Positions 1-12,661 of a stretch of 64,000 bases of DNA are shown here, one piece after another (the first letter of the stretch is position 1; each line of letters opens with the position of its first letter). The stretch comes from Astrocystis sublimbata (taxonomy: Eukaryota > Ascomycota > Sordariomycetes > Xylariales > Xylariaceae), in contig JAJNNY010000020.1 of NCBI GenBank assembly GCA_022453515.1, forward strand, positions 62,001 through 126,000, read 5' to 3'. The notes beneath the pieces were generated by a model, which was not told where the DNA came from, made no database searches, and worked only from the letters and a program-made list of their open reading frames with translations. The position numbers were made by a program, and so were the translations under genes.

Positions 1-3000
1 TGCGTATGACGGCCTAGGGCAGCATGCCGAGCACGCGGGCATACGAGGAGGCCCTGTGTCAATCGTGCAACCTACCTGCCTATCCGTTGCGTGTGATGCC
101 GCAGATCGTTCGGATCTTCATCCGCGATTTACGCTGGTGGGGGGAAAGTGCCAGAAGTGCCCGCATGTCTGCCCGCTGATCTCTCAGGAACAGGAAAAAG
201 AAGCATTCTGTGCCATCTTGGCGGATATCGGTCGTGAAGGCCACCTGGATGGTGTTGTTGCCTGGCCGTCTCTACGCCCGTAACGACTTTCACGGCTTGT
301 ATGTAGGATGCTAGCCCGAGAAAGCTTGCGCCGAATCGGTACTCATTGAGCGAGCGGCACGGGTATAAGCGGATAGAGTTAGATAGGTCTGCCGTACATT
401 GTCTCCGCGACGTGTTGGTAATCACACTCTGTTCGTCTCACAATATTTCCGTCCTGCTGCCTGCATAGGTAATAGCGGGCGGGAGTTCTCTGAACGGTGA
501 CCTCCCGGCGACGGTCACACCACGGGTTCAGTTAGGGAAAGTCCAGCCATAGGCGGCGGCAGCATGTCTTGGGCGTGTGACCTTCATCCTCCTCCTGCTT
601 AGCCGATACCAAGGCCCTGCATCGCCTGCGTGCAGAAACAGGGCAGGCTGGCTTGTCGTAGATGCAGCGTACCTTAGAACTGACTTGCCCTCGCAGATAT
701 GCTTCGACGCCGCGGCGTTGCAAGCCCCACGTGGTTTCTATTTGGGAATTTGATAGCATATGAATGGATATCATTCTCCCCTCTCATTCCATCCCCGAGT
801 ACGTAGCCATCTTCCGACTGCGGAGATTCAAGAACAGAGCCCAAGAAACCAACCATGTTTCGACCGTGATAAAAATCGACGAAGTCGATGGAGTTGGCTC
901 ATCTGGTCCAATAACTGCCGGCTCGTTTTCCGCACCCAGTAAGTCGAGCTTGGACCATTGGATATCTCGTGAACCCTGCAAGACACCAGTGCCGAATTAT
1001 CATTGGCCTTTGCGGCCTGGCTCTTTCCCAAATAGGAAATCCGTACATTCTTCTATCGAGGTACGTATACGAGAACGTTTGAATCCTCCATATACCGCTA
1101 TTTTGTTTGGCTTGTGCATTTGGCCTCTCCCCGGAACACTCATAGGAACATGGTGACTGATCAACCAGGCGAGCAGTTACAGGCCAAGCGTCACTGTTTT
1201 TTATTCTTATTTTCGTCTCTACTGTTCACCACTTTCATCACACAAGAGCATCTGTATAGTGAGTTTAGCACGTCGTTACACTGAACAAATAGAAATGTGT
1301 CGTTGGATGTCGAGTATATCGATTGCAGGGAAAGATAAGCAACTTACTACTGATTGATATCAGATTGGATGTTGTTATATGTTTTGCAACAAGGGTGCAT
1401 CCATACCTGGCAGTCCACCTCTCTCCCCTTACCCTGAGCGGGATGAACACCTTGGGGTAGGTTTGATATGCGAGCTATATCACCTTGACATATAACCTCG
1501 ACACCCACCCTCGCAAATATCCACTCATAATCGTCAAGGTGATATTGATAACACGGATGATAATATCCTCTCTCTCCATAACTGCACCGTCGTGACTTGC
1601 CCGTTCCCCATTCCCCATACCCATACCGAGGGTATCATGCACGAAACGTTGTGTTTATGTGTGCTTACGAAACCGAGTTGCTGTGGCTTCCTATCAAAAC
1701 GGAGAGATTGTCGCATAGACGCCCCCCCTGCAAGTGCCTCAACCGCTTCTCTGCTTAATGTAATTGGCCGTCTTCGGAATGATCTACATCCTCGCTTGGG
1801 TTGGCATATTCTCCAGGGTAACACTGCAGTTATTTGCGACCTACACCAACAGTTGTAATCCTGCGATGCGCGCAATTCGAAACTCATTGGAGCACAATAT
1901 AAGACATCGGCCTTGATGCCACCGAAACAGCACGTGAATAACAGTAGCGCATCCTTTCAACCGGCTGTCCTCGAAGTCGCCATATTGTCATTATTAACTC
2001 TGAGACCGGCGACTGTCATTGTGCGAAGCACGATACCCGTGATTGGCGCGATTAATGCCCTTTGAAGACTGCACTTGGATAATGTTGATGGGAGGAGTCC
2101 TGCAGCAGCGATGGGATTTTCTGAGTAGCCTAATCTTCTACTTAGGCTGCTGAGGCCACAGTCAGCGCTCTCGCCACGATCGGAGATTTCTGGGCTGAAA
2201 GTCGGTGAGGCTATTCCAATCATGTCCTATATCGCCGATTGTCAGCAAGATTCTCGAGCCAAGTTTAACTGCCCACAGTAGTGCCATTGTAGCGGACCCA
2301 CAGCCACAGATCTGACATCTGAAGCTAGTGTAAGGTTTCTGTAAGGTTTCTATAAGGTTTCTGGCGAGGGCGATCAAGGAGATCAATGATATATCCCAGT
2401 AAATGTGATTGGCGCATCTGAATTATCTTCACGTCAATCTTCTCTCCAGCGACATCTGATCTGCGTTGAGCCGCTTGCCTTCTCGAAGAATTTTCAACAG
2501 TAGTCTTCACTTAGCTAGAGAAGCCTGGCACGGACGCCTTACCAGCACCGATCGTGACGATGGCTGCTCTTCGGTGGGTACTCAACTTCTGACAGCTTCG
2601 ATGGATACTACTGTCTAGATACATGCCACTTACTATCGAGTAGAATGGATACAAATGCCCACGGGGTTTCGTTGCGGACCGATGATGATAAGTGTCCAAC
2701 ATATTGCGCGTCTCCGCCTTGTCCTTAGAGAATCTGGGGCTGATACTATAAATGTTTGATGGAGCTGAGAAATGACGTCACCCGGTGAGGAACCATCGTG
2801 ATCTCGGAGTTGAGTGGATTATTATGGGTTGCTGGAGTATCGAAATTAATTGCGCCGAACCATTGGCTTTGAACTACTCGCCGTGGTCGCTACAACGGGA
2901 ACGTCTTGATGAAGACGAGATATTAGTCACGAAGGTCTGATGAGATTTTTTTTTTCCATTGAGTTTTTCCTTGGGCAACCTTTACAGTTGAGAATCACGT

Positions 3001-6000
3001 CTATTAGTCAAAGTCTGTGGTTGCTCTCGAACTTAGCGTCCCAACAGTGATAAGCCCCGATAAGAGACCAAAAGAGCTCCGTATCTCTTGGCGATGCGCA
3101 ACATCGGACGGTTCTCAAGCACAGTCAACAGGCGCTCTAGATAAACTGTGTTTTAGCGTACAGTGCAGAAGAACGCCCCTCCCTCGCCTCCTCCTCTCCC
3201 TGGAGGCTGCTAAAAACTGATACAATGCGACGGACGAGCATATGCACCTGCAGGGCAGTTATAGTGTAACCAGCATTGCATCTTTCGGCGTTAATGCGAG
3301 TGAAAGCGATGAGTAACAGGAATCATACGAGTACGTTTATCGCCAGGAGCAATTAACCCCTCGACCCGCTACAGAAGATACCTACATTAATTGCTCGCAC
3401 CACCTCATATCCTAATCACTCGGTGTTGCGCCATCTCTGCCTACCCTGACGGGTAGAGACAGAGCGCTCAGGGATGCCTGGCCAATGAGACAATACAATG
3501 CGACAATTTTCAAATGTATTGAACATGGCCTCGATTTTACCTTTAAAGAAGCTCGGGAGGCCGAGATAGGCATGTTCCCATTTACAGAATGTTGGGAGAT
3601 TCGGGATGCGATAAGATCTCTTTCGAGCGTATGATAGTCGCCAACCGGTGAAGGGCCAATGCGATAAAGAGGCAAGTTGCAATGCAGATCGGAGAGCATA
3701 AAAGCGCAATGTTTCCCCTCGCCCACCCTCCATCATTAAGCGCGACCCTTTCTGACGCCCTTTGTTGGACCCTGATTCCAGAACCAGGGACTTTGGAAAG
3801 AGGCCCTTAGGGTATCAGTCTTGCTTCGGTGGGAGGTATTTGTCGCCTCGCTCTGTGTGTCTGTGTAACTTGGTCAGATGGGTGTGGCAACTGAATCCGA
3901 TCATAGGCCGTAAAGGAGGGCCGCTGTCGGACGCCTCGGACTTGTTATTAGTTTACGATACTCGAATTCGCCACCAGTTGTCATCCTTCTCCCGCTACAA
4001 TTTGTCGGCATTTCGTTGTCTCCGTGGCGGATGTAATTCCTACCACCATTTGAAAGGTTTTTGTCGCTTAGGCTCCCGCAAGGACAGTTTCTTTTTTGGT
4101 TGGCATCGAATGGAGGGCCAGCCTTTTATATCAGATGTTCAAGTGTCTTCTTGGGGTTTAGTGGCCAAGCATCGTGAACGGTCCAGGCCACCGTAGATCG
4201 TGTTTTAACGTCTGGCCCAATCCACATCGCGCAGATCCTGCCCTACACCGTACAGTAGCACCTCATCGTCTTCTGCAGTGTTGCTGTGGCCTGATGAGTA
4301 AAAGGAAGGCGCGGTGTCTGAGCACTCGTCCTTTGTTTCAACGAGGTGTGTTCATCTAAGGTCAAAGTCTCGACGGCCAGACCGAGGATGTCAGCAATTC
4401 CGGTGAGGTCTCGACTGCGAATGCACATGTATGTAAAATTAAGGAAGCTTCACATTTCCATCACACCTACATACGCCTATCACTCAGACTGAGGTCCAAA
4501 CGCAACATCCGGATGACCAAAAATAGACTATGTTCCTTTAGCGTGATGTATATGGCTCCTGCGAAAGCTGGATTAGAACGCACTTGTCGATTATTGCTCG
4601 CATTTGAACGCAGTACCGGCATCGTAGTTGATACTGCAACTGCAGCACCTACTCGTACAAGCAGAACAAGTCTACGGTGGACGACTTTTCCTTTCTTCAC
4701 AACCAATCACAATCGCCAGAGCGGTCCCGATTTTTGGTTGGTGGAGTGGATAGCTGCTAGTCCGAGCGCTTGGAGCATCTGGAAAGCCGTGCCACCCCTG
4801 AGCATCTGCATCAAGCTAAGGCAACCCCCCTATCAAACTCAGCATAGCAGCTGTGGTTCGCTTGACCAACTCCTGTAAACGATCCTATCGTAAAAGTCTA
4901 CAAGCATGCAGTTGACATTATGTTTACTGACCTACTCTAGCGAGTCTAGTAAGAGAATCCCCCATTGATGCCGACTTCGAAGGCCATGAATCGGCGTGGT
5001 GGATTGATAAGATTATCATCGCCCTGGGCCTTGTAACGCTGAATTCGCCAGTAATATGTGATGATTTGCTCCAACATGCAGGTCTCCGTAATGGAGCATA
5101 GCTTATCTATCATCTCACACTTGATGGTAGAGCTATCCATTTAGTATAGTATGTACTGCGAGTCATCTCACCTTGAACTGACAAACCCATGCTATCGAGT
5201 AAGGCTATACTATGGAGAGAAGGAGGAGCTAGGTCAAGCATCTCCGGATTCTCCAGATACAGTTGTGGAACTTAGTATAACAACGGTGTTCCCTGACTCA
5301 AGACGTCAAAACCCCAAAGAATCGACGGATCCCATTCGGCGCTTGGGGCGGTACAAACTACTTATCGACTGACCACCTGAAACTAAGCGCGTATGTGCTT
5401 CGTATGCTCTGCTCAAAAGCGCTTCGCCTGGCACTCGCCGGCGACCCCAATGACGGCGGATTTGCCGTATGTAATCGCGTCGACTTTCCTCTTCGTCTCC
5501 CAGTACGAGCGGTAAACTCCGTCATGCGACCACTGAATCTATTTATCGTCTGTTCTCCAGAACACAATAGCTTCATGTTCAATTCCAAGACGCAGATGGA
5601 ACGCAACCGCACCATGAGGGGGGGCACTTGATGTGCACTTGGCGTTGTGTCCGGTACTGCAACTAATGGCATTGTTCCTGTCGGCCCAGAGAAATAGTAT
5701 TGAGATGTTGTCGGTAAACGTATGATTCGCAGTAGTAGCATCAATAAACACGGGAGCTCTGGACCGGCTGTCGCCGGCATGTATCGTGATTGGACTAGGA
5801 GGAGCCTACCTACTGACTAAATTGACTGAGGGGTTGAGCCGGTTCTTCAACTGAGGCTTAGTGTACCATGTCTCAACACGCTATAAAGAAAGGGGAAAGG
5901 CTTTCCCAAGAAACCGAAGCTGCCATGTTTTTGCCCACTTGGCGATGTTCAGTGCTGGTAGCCCAAGGTTGATCGTCTCTTGGTACCGCAGGCGAGCCTG

Positions 6001-9000
6001 CCGAAGCCCTTAAACGCCACTTTGGCCGGGAGGCAAAACGGCTTCCATGCGTGCTTGTGTGCGTGAACCCCGATTTAAGAGCGGTGCCGTGGAATGATAT
6101 GGTGTGGTCTATACGGCGGCAACTACCGATTCTATCCGACAGATGGGAAACTTGTGTGTGTGTACTCGTATGTGTGTGTGCAGAGAGAAAGCGGCACAAG
6201 ATGGCGTCTTGCCCATCCTGGTGCTGACTCCCGTAGCGAGAACCAAAGTCGCAACAGGATTGGAGCGATAGCAAAGGCAGAGAGGTGGGAGGAGCACGAT
6301 TATGCAAATGCAAAGCGGTTACCGCGATACGTGAGAGCTCGTTTCAACCCCTCCTCCTCCTCCTCCTCCTCCCCTCCTGCTTGCGGCTTCGAATGCATCA
6401 CGGCTGCCGCCTCCAGCGCCTGGAAATGCCGCTTTGGATTTGTATGATCTCCCTTGCAGTGCTGTAGAGGAGAATATGCACTTGATGCGCAGGAGAGACA
6501 TGCCTCGCACGCATTGAAGGTTCTGAGAGAGATCCTACCATACCTACGCTTTAACTACTTAGTACCTCGACTACCTACATGTATTCGTACAACAACAGGT
6601 TAGGTAAGTCGAGAATCCTTAGCCGATATCGTGTAGTCCTATACATACGGTGCGCGAGCCGGGTCCAGCTCGCTTCCCCTGTTCCAGTTAGCTTGTGCAA
6701 GGTAGCCAAACCCTGTCCAAGCTTATTCTTGGCAGTGGTCGATAAGCTTGCCACCCCTGTTCGCTCAATCTTTGAAATTTTTCACTGTCATGGTCCTTGC
6801 GACGCTCCCCCCTCCGTCCATGGTATAGACTACGTCATGGCTTCCCAAAGCAGCCCCTCTAGCTCTATGTAGCTACCCAGCCACAGCACCTCTCCCCCGA
6901 GCGCCCAGTGCCAGAGCCAGTAATCCATTCCGAGCAGACCGTACAGTACGGTAACGTCTAGACGTCCGTCGTCGACAAATTGGGTAACAACTTGGAACTT
7001 AGCTACATGCCTCAGGGCTACTGCATGCGGCCCTCTTGATTTCGAATAATGCACTTATCTACTGCGATCTCGTACAGATATCGTACACGGACCTTTCTGA
7101 TCCCTCAGCACAACCAAGGCCTCGCGTTACTTGGCTCCTGGGGGGGTTTTGAGTGATAGACAACAACTGCACAGAATGCGGAGATTCGCTTGACATGAGG
7201 TAAATCACCTTTACCTACCTACCTAGGTAACGAAGTCCTAGCAATGGAGACTGAAGCTGGCTTGACTCGCCCACTACATCTGTAGTTGTCTACCTACCTA
7301 CTGAATAGAGGTTTCAAATATATCTTCTTATCCTACCAATAGAGACGAGAGTGAGCGAAATGACTAAACAACGAACAATCTATCATGATATTCAATTTTG
7401 CCAACACGATTTTTAGCCAAACGTCATAGTGGTTCATGCGAAACCCATAATACGCATCGTGTTGTATGCGCAATGATTCAAAGTCGTCAATCGCACCCGC
7501 CTGATTGGCTTACTGAGTCACAAATGTCCAATGGCTTTGAGCCAACACTTGAGCATGAGAAGAGCACAAAAGATAGCATCGCAAACTGCCTACGAGTACC
7601 TGAATTTAGAACCAGCACCGCACGGATCAGAGCCCATAGATTGAGTCCTGTCCATGTACGAGTATGACAGACGGTGCAACTCGCTAAAGATAGTGGCTAT
7701 GTTGGTGGAGACAACCAAATGAGCTTCTTAGGTAGACTGTACTGGGATCTGGGATTGTTCTTCGAGCTGTCTCCCTTGCGCTACCCATCATCAAATTCAT
7801 TGCGTACATTAGTACATTGTGTACCTAGATCCCTCGTTAGACGACCGAGATGGCAAATAACTTGAACCCTTTCATGTTTTGCATCGTGTGGGCTCTGCAC
7901 CAGCTGACAGAGAATGAAGGCACAAGCCACTGGGCTCACCGACCGTTCCGATCCGTGACAGTAAGAAGCAGTCAGCCCGGCTTCCTTCTTTCTCTCCTTG
8001 GATTGGCGACTGTGCTACACTATGTGAGCAGCAACAGCCTGGAGGAGGCCGTACTCGTAACACTGATTAGTTAATGAAAATAGTTCCAAAATTCGACGAC
8101 GGGCTAAGCCAGACTAGGCCCAAAGAGGCCTTTTGCAGACACTGCTCGACTAAAACCGCACAGTACGCTACTCATGTCCAAATGCCAGTGCTTGCGCTTG
8201 TGGCACCAAGTGGGGCATACAGTGCACGCCTATCTCAACGAGGAATTGCCCCAACGGCTCGCTCCCACCAGTCGAGCCAGTAATGACTCCTCCCAGCGAC
8301 TCCTCCCACTGACTTACTTGCATGCATCAAAGGCTGGTTACATGCAGCCAAGGGCTTGGAGGTGTGGTGCCTACGACCTCGCACTTCCCGCACAGGCACC
8401 CCCGGCGCCCCCCAGCATGACCCCCTACTGCCCCCCTCCCGAGCACACCCTCCGAGCCCCCAAGCGCTGAAGCTCCCGCACCTACCGTCCCTACCGGCCA
8501 TACCAGCTGTACTGTGTGCACCGGCAGCGGCAGCGTTCGCTAACGCCCCCCTGCGCCAAACCAGTTGGTAAAACGTATTAGAGTCTGGCGCATCCTCTTT
8601 CCCTGCCATCCGTCCTCCCTCCAGGCTCAGCCGGCTACCAACCCTCTCCGACCTCAACCTCACTTCCTCTCTCTTCCCAGAAAACAGGCCCAGGTCCTAA
8701 CGAGCACCCGTCTATTCCGTCGTCGTCTTGTTCATTCGGTTGCTACAGACGTGCACGCGACGAGAATCATCCCAGATCGGCCTGCTTGCTCGTTGTCCCG
8801 TCGCTCGCCGCAAAGTCTCATCCTGCCATATGCCTTCTACCTGTCTCTACATTTGAGGCAGCGGATCCCACAGCTGGTCGGATCGTTGTTCGCAAGTAAG
8901 CTGCTTCCTCTCCGACCTCCGCCTCCCGATATCAAATTCGCACAGCAGAGCCATCCCGGTCAGGTGGCAGAGAAAAAAGAGGGTTGAAAGACGGATGCTG

Positions 9001-9465
9001 ACCGGAACGAACAAAGGACGTGCGGGCAACTTTCCCTCTGCTTATACAAGCACTCCCCAAATACCAGTTCTGCCTTCTGCCTCCCGCCAAATCGGATTTC
9101 ACCGACAGCGAGGCCCAGCTGCAACAGAACATCGTCTTTGTGTGCCGTGAGCTGTGTGTTGTGTGTGCGTATCGCAATACCAGCATTGATATTCTGATGC
9201 TGTAAAATCTCGTCCGCTCGGTGTCCTCGATTTCTGCAGCCCCCTGCTTGCTTTATTGAAGCCTGCCCTTTGCACCGCCGCCTCGCCTACCCCCCGCCGT
9301 TTTGGGACTGCTTCTAGACCGTGTCTTTGAAAAGAGCTTGTGTGCATTGTTGCTGGAATATTGCCATTGCCCTCACCTCTTGAAAAAGTCCAAAGGTCCA
9401 CTCCCACTTCTCGGCTCTCTAATCATACAATTTCTGCCCGTGCAGTAGATAAGAGCACATTTTTT
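1..9465. other. Gene-poor left region
   Basis: No gene could be supported in this stretch. ORFs on both strands are short, overlap each other antisense and match no family I recognise. The only hints of former coding are minus-strand blocks at 4946-5140 and around 5395-5751. The stretch carries a CTC-rich simple repeat at about 6351-6375, ACCTACCTACCTAGGTA-type motifs near 7210-7230, and GC- and pyrimidine-rich DNA from about 8350 to 9300. The last is probably promoter and leader of the glycogen-targeting gene that follows. Confidence 0.5.
4946..5751 (-). pseudogene. Possible decayed coding blocks, family unknown
   Basis: Two minus-strand blocks have a protein-like composition but no complete gene model. 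4946-5140 opens with an ATG and encodes 64 residues containing YYWRIQRYKAQGDDNL. 5539-5751 reads on past a TAG into a further protein-like stretch containing VYRSYWETKRKV before a TGA near 5415. I do not recognise a family. They could be separate exons of real genes, RIP-eroded relics or chance ORFs; the interrupted second block favours a relic. Listed only so the region is not read as empty. Confidence 0.15.
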
Positions 9466-10001
9466 GTAAGTATGATTCTCACAGTTTACTGATTCTGCGC
9501 ACCCGTCTATACCCCCGAAACCTCCTGTCGTTGCCCGGATGAGACGGCCGAGACATAAACGGCTTGGGACACCACGTGGAACTGGACGCTTGGGGATCGG
9601 ATGACAGGAAAAAGAAAATCCAAGATGTCATTCCAGACGCCGTCGCCTGTGACAACCCCAAAAAGGCCTCAAGATTGTCTCTCGTGTTTTCTTTCTATAC
9701 CACATTCCTTCCACACATAGAAAAATCCAATTGCTTGAGTTGCAGACTCGCTCAACGATTCCGCCTTTAAATCCTCACGATGCCCACACAACCCTTGTTT
9801 TTGCTCTTCTAGTTGGTCGATTGGGTTTGCCTCGACACAGCGCATTTTCTGCTCGTATTTCGAGCAACAGGTCGCCACTGCCAATTACGCGTCCATTTAG
9901 ACTTCCTGCGCCTCTGAATCCTAATTTCCATGTCATTGTCGTCATACCATGGAATTTAAACCCGCAAGAAATCATGCTAATGGAAATCTCCTCCTTCCTA
10001 G
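9466..10001 (+). other. Probable intron in the 5' leader of the CBM21 gene
   Basis: A consensus donor GTAAGT starts at 9466. A TGCTAATG-type branch site lies near 9973-9980, followed by a pyrimidine tract and a CCTAG acceptor ending at 10001. Removing it leaves no ATG between 10002 and the proposed start at 10226, whereas the unspliced sequence contains upstream ATGs. This supports both the intron and the start codon. Transcript data are lacking. Confidence 0.45.
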
Positions 10002-10225
10002 GCTCTTACATAGACCCAAACGTCCTCTCCGGGTCTAAAATCGTCGCTGCCGCTCGCGGATCTGTCAGATCTGAGCCGTGGTACAGAGACTGGTCGACGA
10101 TAATCTCTCCCTGCTTCCCTCGCTCCAGGCCTATTTTCCCTAAGTCCAACAGCGTTAGCATCGCCGACTTCCACCTCACCCTCCCCCAATCGCACCTCGT
10201 TGTCCGGCAACCCTTACCTCCGGGA

Positions 10226-12661
10226 ATGCCTTATACGCCTCCTTTCCACTGCTCTCCCCCCTCCTCAGCTCCGAACTCACCCGATCTCAGCCGGAGATCT
10301 TCGTTCAATACGAGTACAAATAATTCGAGACCGGCGCTGCCACGATCGGCCTCGTACCTCACCAGGCACAGGCGCTCCGCTTCCGCTACCGCCGTCCCCA
10401 CGATAGCATCGATCAACCATGGATCGACTCAGGATATAATGTCTCCCCGTGCATCAGATCATTTGAAAAGGGAAATGATTGTCACACCATCGTCCGCTGT
10501 TCGGCAATCGCCCCCACCCATAGCTGATTCCAAGGCAATGCCTCCAGGGGCCATCATCTCACCACCAGAGTCGTCCAGCGAGGATGAGGGAGCGATGGAT
10601 CCGGCAGACCGAGCGAGAGAGATTAAGAATATCAAAGAGTTGAAGGAGGCAATCAGTGCGATACCACAATGTCGAGTCGGCTCACCGGTTGCTCAACCTG
10701 GTGATCTCTTACTACTTCCTACACAGATTGACCAGTTTGTCGAGACGCCGACGAAGCCTACCATCCGTACTGTTGGTTTCAAACCCGCTCGAGTGTCGCA
10801 CTCAAGATCCAACACGGATACCGAAATCTACTTCTCGAAGTCGAGCGACGCATTGTCAAGTGCGTCCGATGACAGCTCGGAACAGGATGAGGTCACCAAG
10901 AAGCCGCCGATGGTGCGGAAGAAGTCTGGTGAGCTGGTACGACCGGCACTTCGACCCGCTCATCTACGGCGTCCGTCCAGTATGCCCGGCACTCCCACAT
11001 TCTCAAAAGCTGTGCACTTCGACTCGCACTTGGAACATGTACGGCATTTCCTACAAGTCGATAGGCCACTCGCTGTCAGCACTGGTTCGTCCCCTGCCGA
11101 CAACTACGAAAGTGATACGGAATATCCATTCAAATCAACAGACAAGCCTGAAACTCGCACGCCCCCGTACGAATGGGACATTGCGATGAACCACTTCCCC
11201 GCCGAGACACCAATCCGCAAAGGGTTGCCTGTGAGGCTGGAAAGGGTCTGGATGTCGCCTGATCAGAAATCTTTGATTGGCTCAGTGTGCGTAGCCAACT
11301 TGGCGTTCCAGAAGTCTGTGGTCTGTCGCTTCACCTTCGACTACTGGAAGACGACGTCCGAGATCGGTGCCGAGTATCATCAGGAGATCCGGCCGCGAGA
11401 GTCTGACAGCGGCCACGACCGGTTTCAATTCAACATCAAGTTATCTGATATAGCCAATCTCGAATCCAAGACGCTGTACCTGTGCATTCGCTACAAGGTC
11501 AACGGATTGGAGTATTGGGATAACAACGACTCCATGAACTTCCAAGTCGACTTCAGCAAACGATTTATACCCCAGAATGGAAAGAGACGTAATCAAGGAG
11601 CGGCGTCACGACCAGCTAACGCCTTACCTCGTAGCAATCGTCGATCTAATCCCTCTACGATAGCACGGCCCAAATCCATGCCCGCTGGTGCGTTCGATGC
11701 GTTTGGTCAGAGCGCAAAGATGGATCAGCCTATCCACGAGTTCCTTGGCGAATCTGAACCGACTGTCTTGCGACTTAAGAACTCCAAGTCTTCGAAAAGC
11801 ATTCCAAGCGACAACTTGGTGGGTCGGTTATCCACCCCAAGCGGCGTGGCATTTGCCAATCGTTACGACTTTGGTGCTTCGCTGAGCGCAGCCAAGCAAG
11901 CTCAGAGGAGCCCGAACTCAAGCCCAAGACAAAACGACGGCCTTTATATGAAGGCGCATCAGAGAAACACTGGTGGGCCCGCTGAAGTACCTACATCACC
12001 GAATGGTCTATCACAGATTGGCCTGCAGACCATCCAGCAGCCAGCCGACCTGTTAGAAGATTCGTCTATCATCCACAGCCCTGGACCGTTGTCTCCCTCC
12101 GCTGGCATCGCATCCGCATCATATGAGGAGATTCTCAACAAGTATTGCTTTGTACGTACATGAACCAACCGCTTATCGGCCGCCCGTGGATCCCGAAGAC
12201 ACCCCTCTCGATGTAAATGGACTTCGGTAAACTAACAAATCCATCCTTTGTAGTTCAATGGTTCTAAGCAATCCAGCCCTCAAATGAAGGATGGCACCTT
12301 ACGAAATGGACGATACGATGGCGCTGATGACTATTCGTTGAAAGGCTCATCAAGTCATCACGATTACGTGACTGGTACTTCCAATGGTGCTGACAGACCG
12401 CATCATGGAGCTGCACACCACACCTTATACCCAACCCAAACTCTGTCCCATACCTTTGTCACCATTGGTAGTGCATCATCACCTGGGACATCTCCTGAAG
12501 ATCCCTTATCGCTTATATCGTCGAGCGCGAATTCGACGATAGACAATTACCTTCCCACAACTAACACGGTCTCAAATTCATCCGTTGTTGACCGATCACA
12601 ATTTCATCATATCCAAACGGTGCCAGAACGCCCCCCTTTCGCGTCGGCCATTAGTTGCTAA
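10226..12661 (+). CDS. Protein phosphatase 1 glycogen-targeting subunit with CBM21 domain
   Basis: Two exons, 10226-12151 and 12254-12661, joined by a 102-nt phase-0 intron, give 777 residues. The central part carries a CBM21 (starch/glycogen-binding) module at about residues 330-450, with the motifs LERVWMSPD, RFTFDYWKTT and CIRYKVNGLEYWDNND. About 70 residues before it sits KAVHF, a good match to the RVxF motif that docks regulatory subunits on PP1. This order is that of the Gac1/PPP1R3 family, which brings PP1 to glycogen to activate glycogen synthase. Flanks are Ser/Pro-rich and probably disordered. The start begins MPYTPP and is the first ATG after the probable leader intron; the reading frame stays open upstream without a convincing ATG context. 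Exon 2 starts FNGSKQSSPQMKDG in frame, supporting the splice. Expected in cytosol on glycogen. Confidence 0.9.

Noticed and set aside
1..425. ORFs at the left edge as the end of a gene running in from outside
   Set aside because: No frame gives a recognisable domain, and stops occur in all frames within 300 bases.
3412..3736. Two overlapping minus-strand ORFs of about 105 codons
   Set aside because: Both frames are open over the same bases and neither resembles a family; no splice context or promoter seen.
3762..4196. 144-codon plus-strand ORF
   Set aside because: Composition rich in Cys, Arg and Ser with no conserved-looking core, and overlapped by equally open antisense frames; likely chance.
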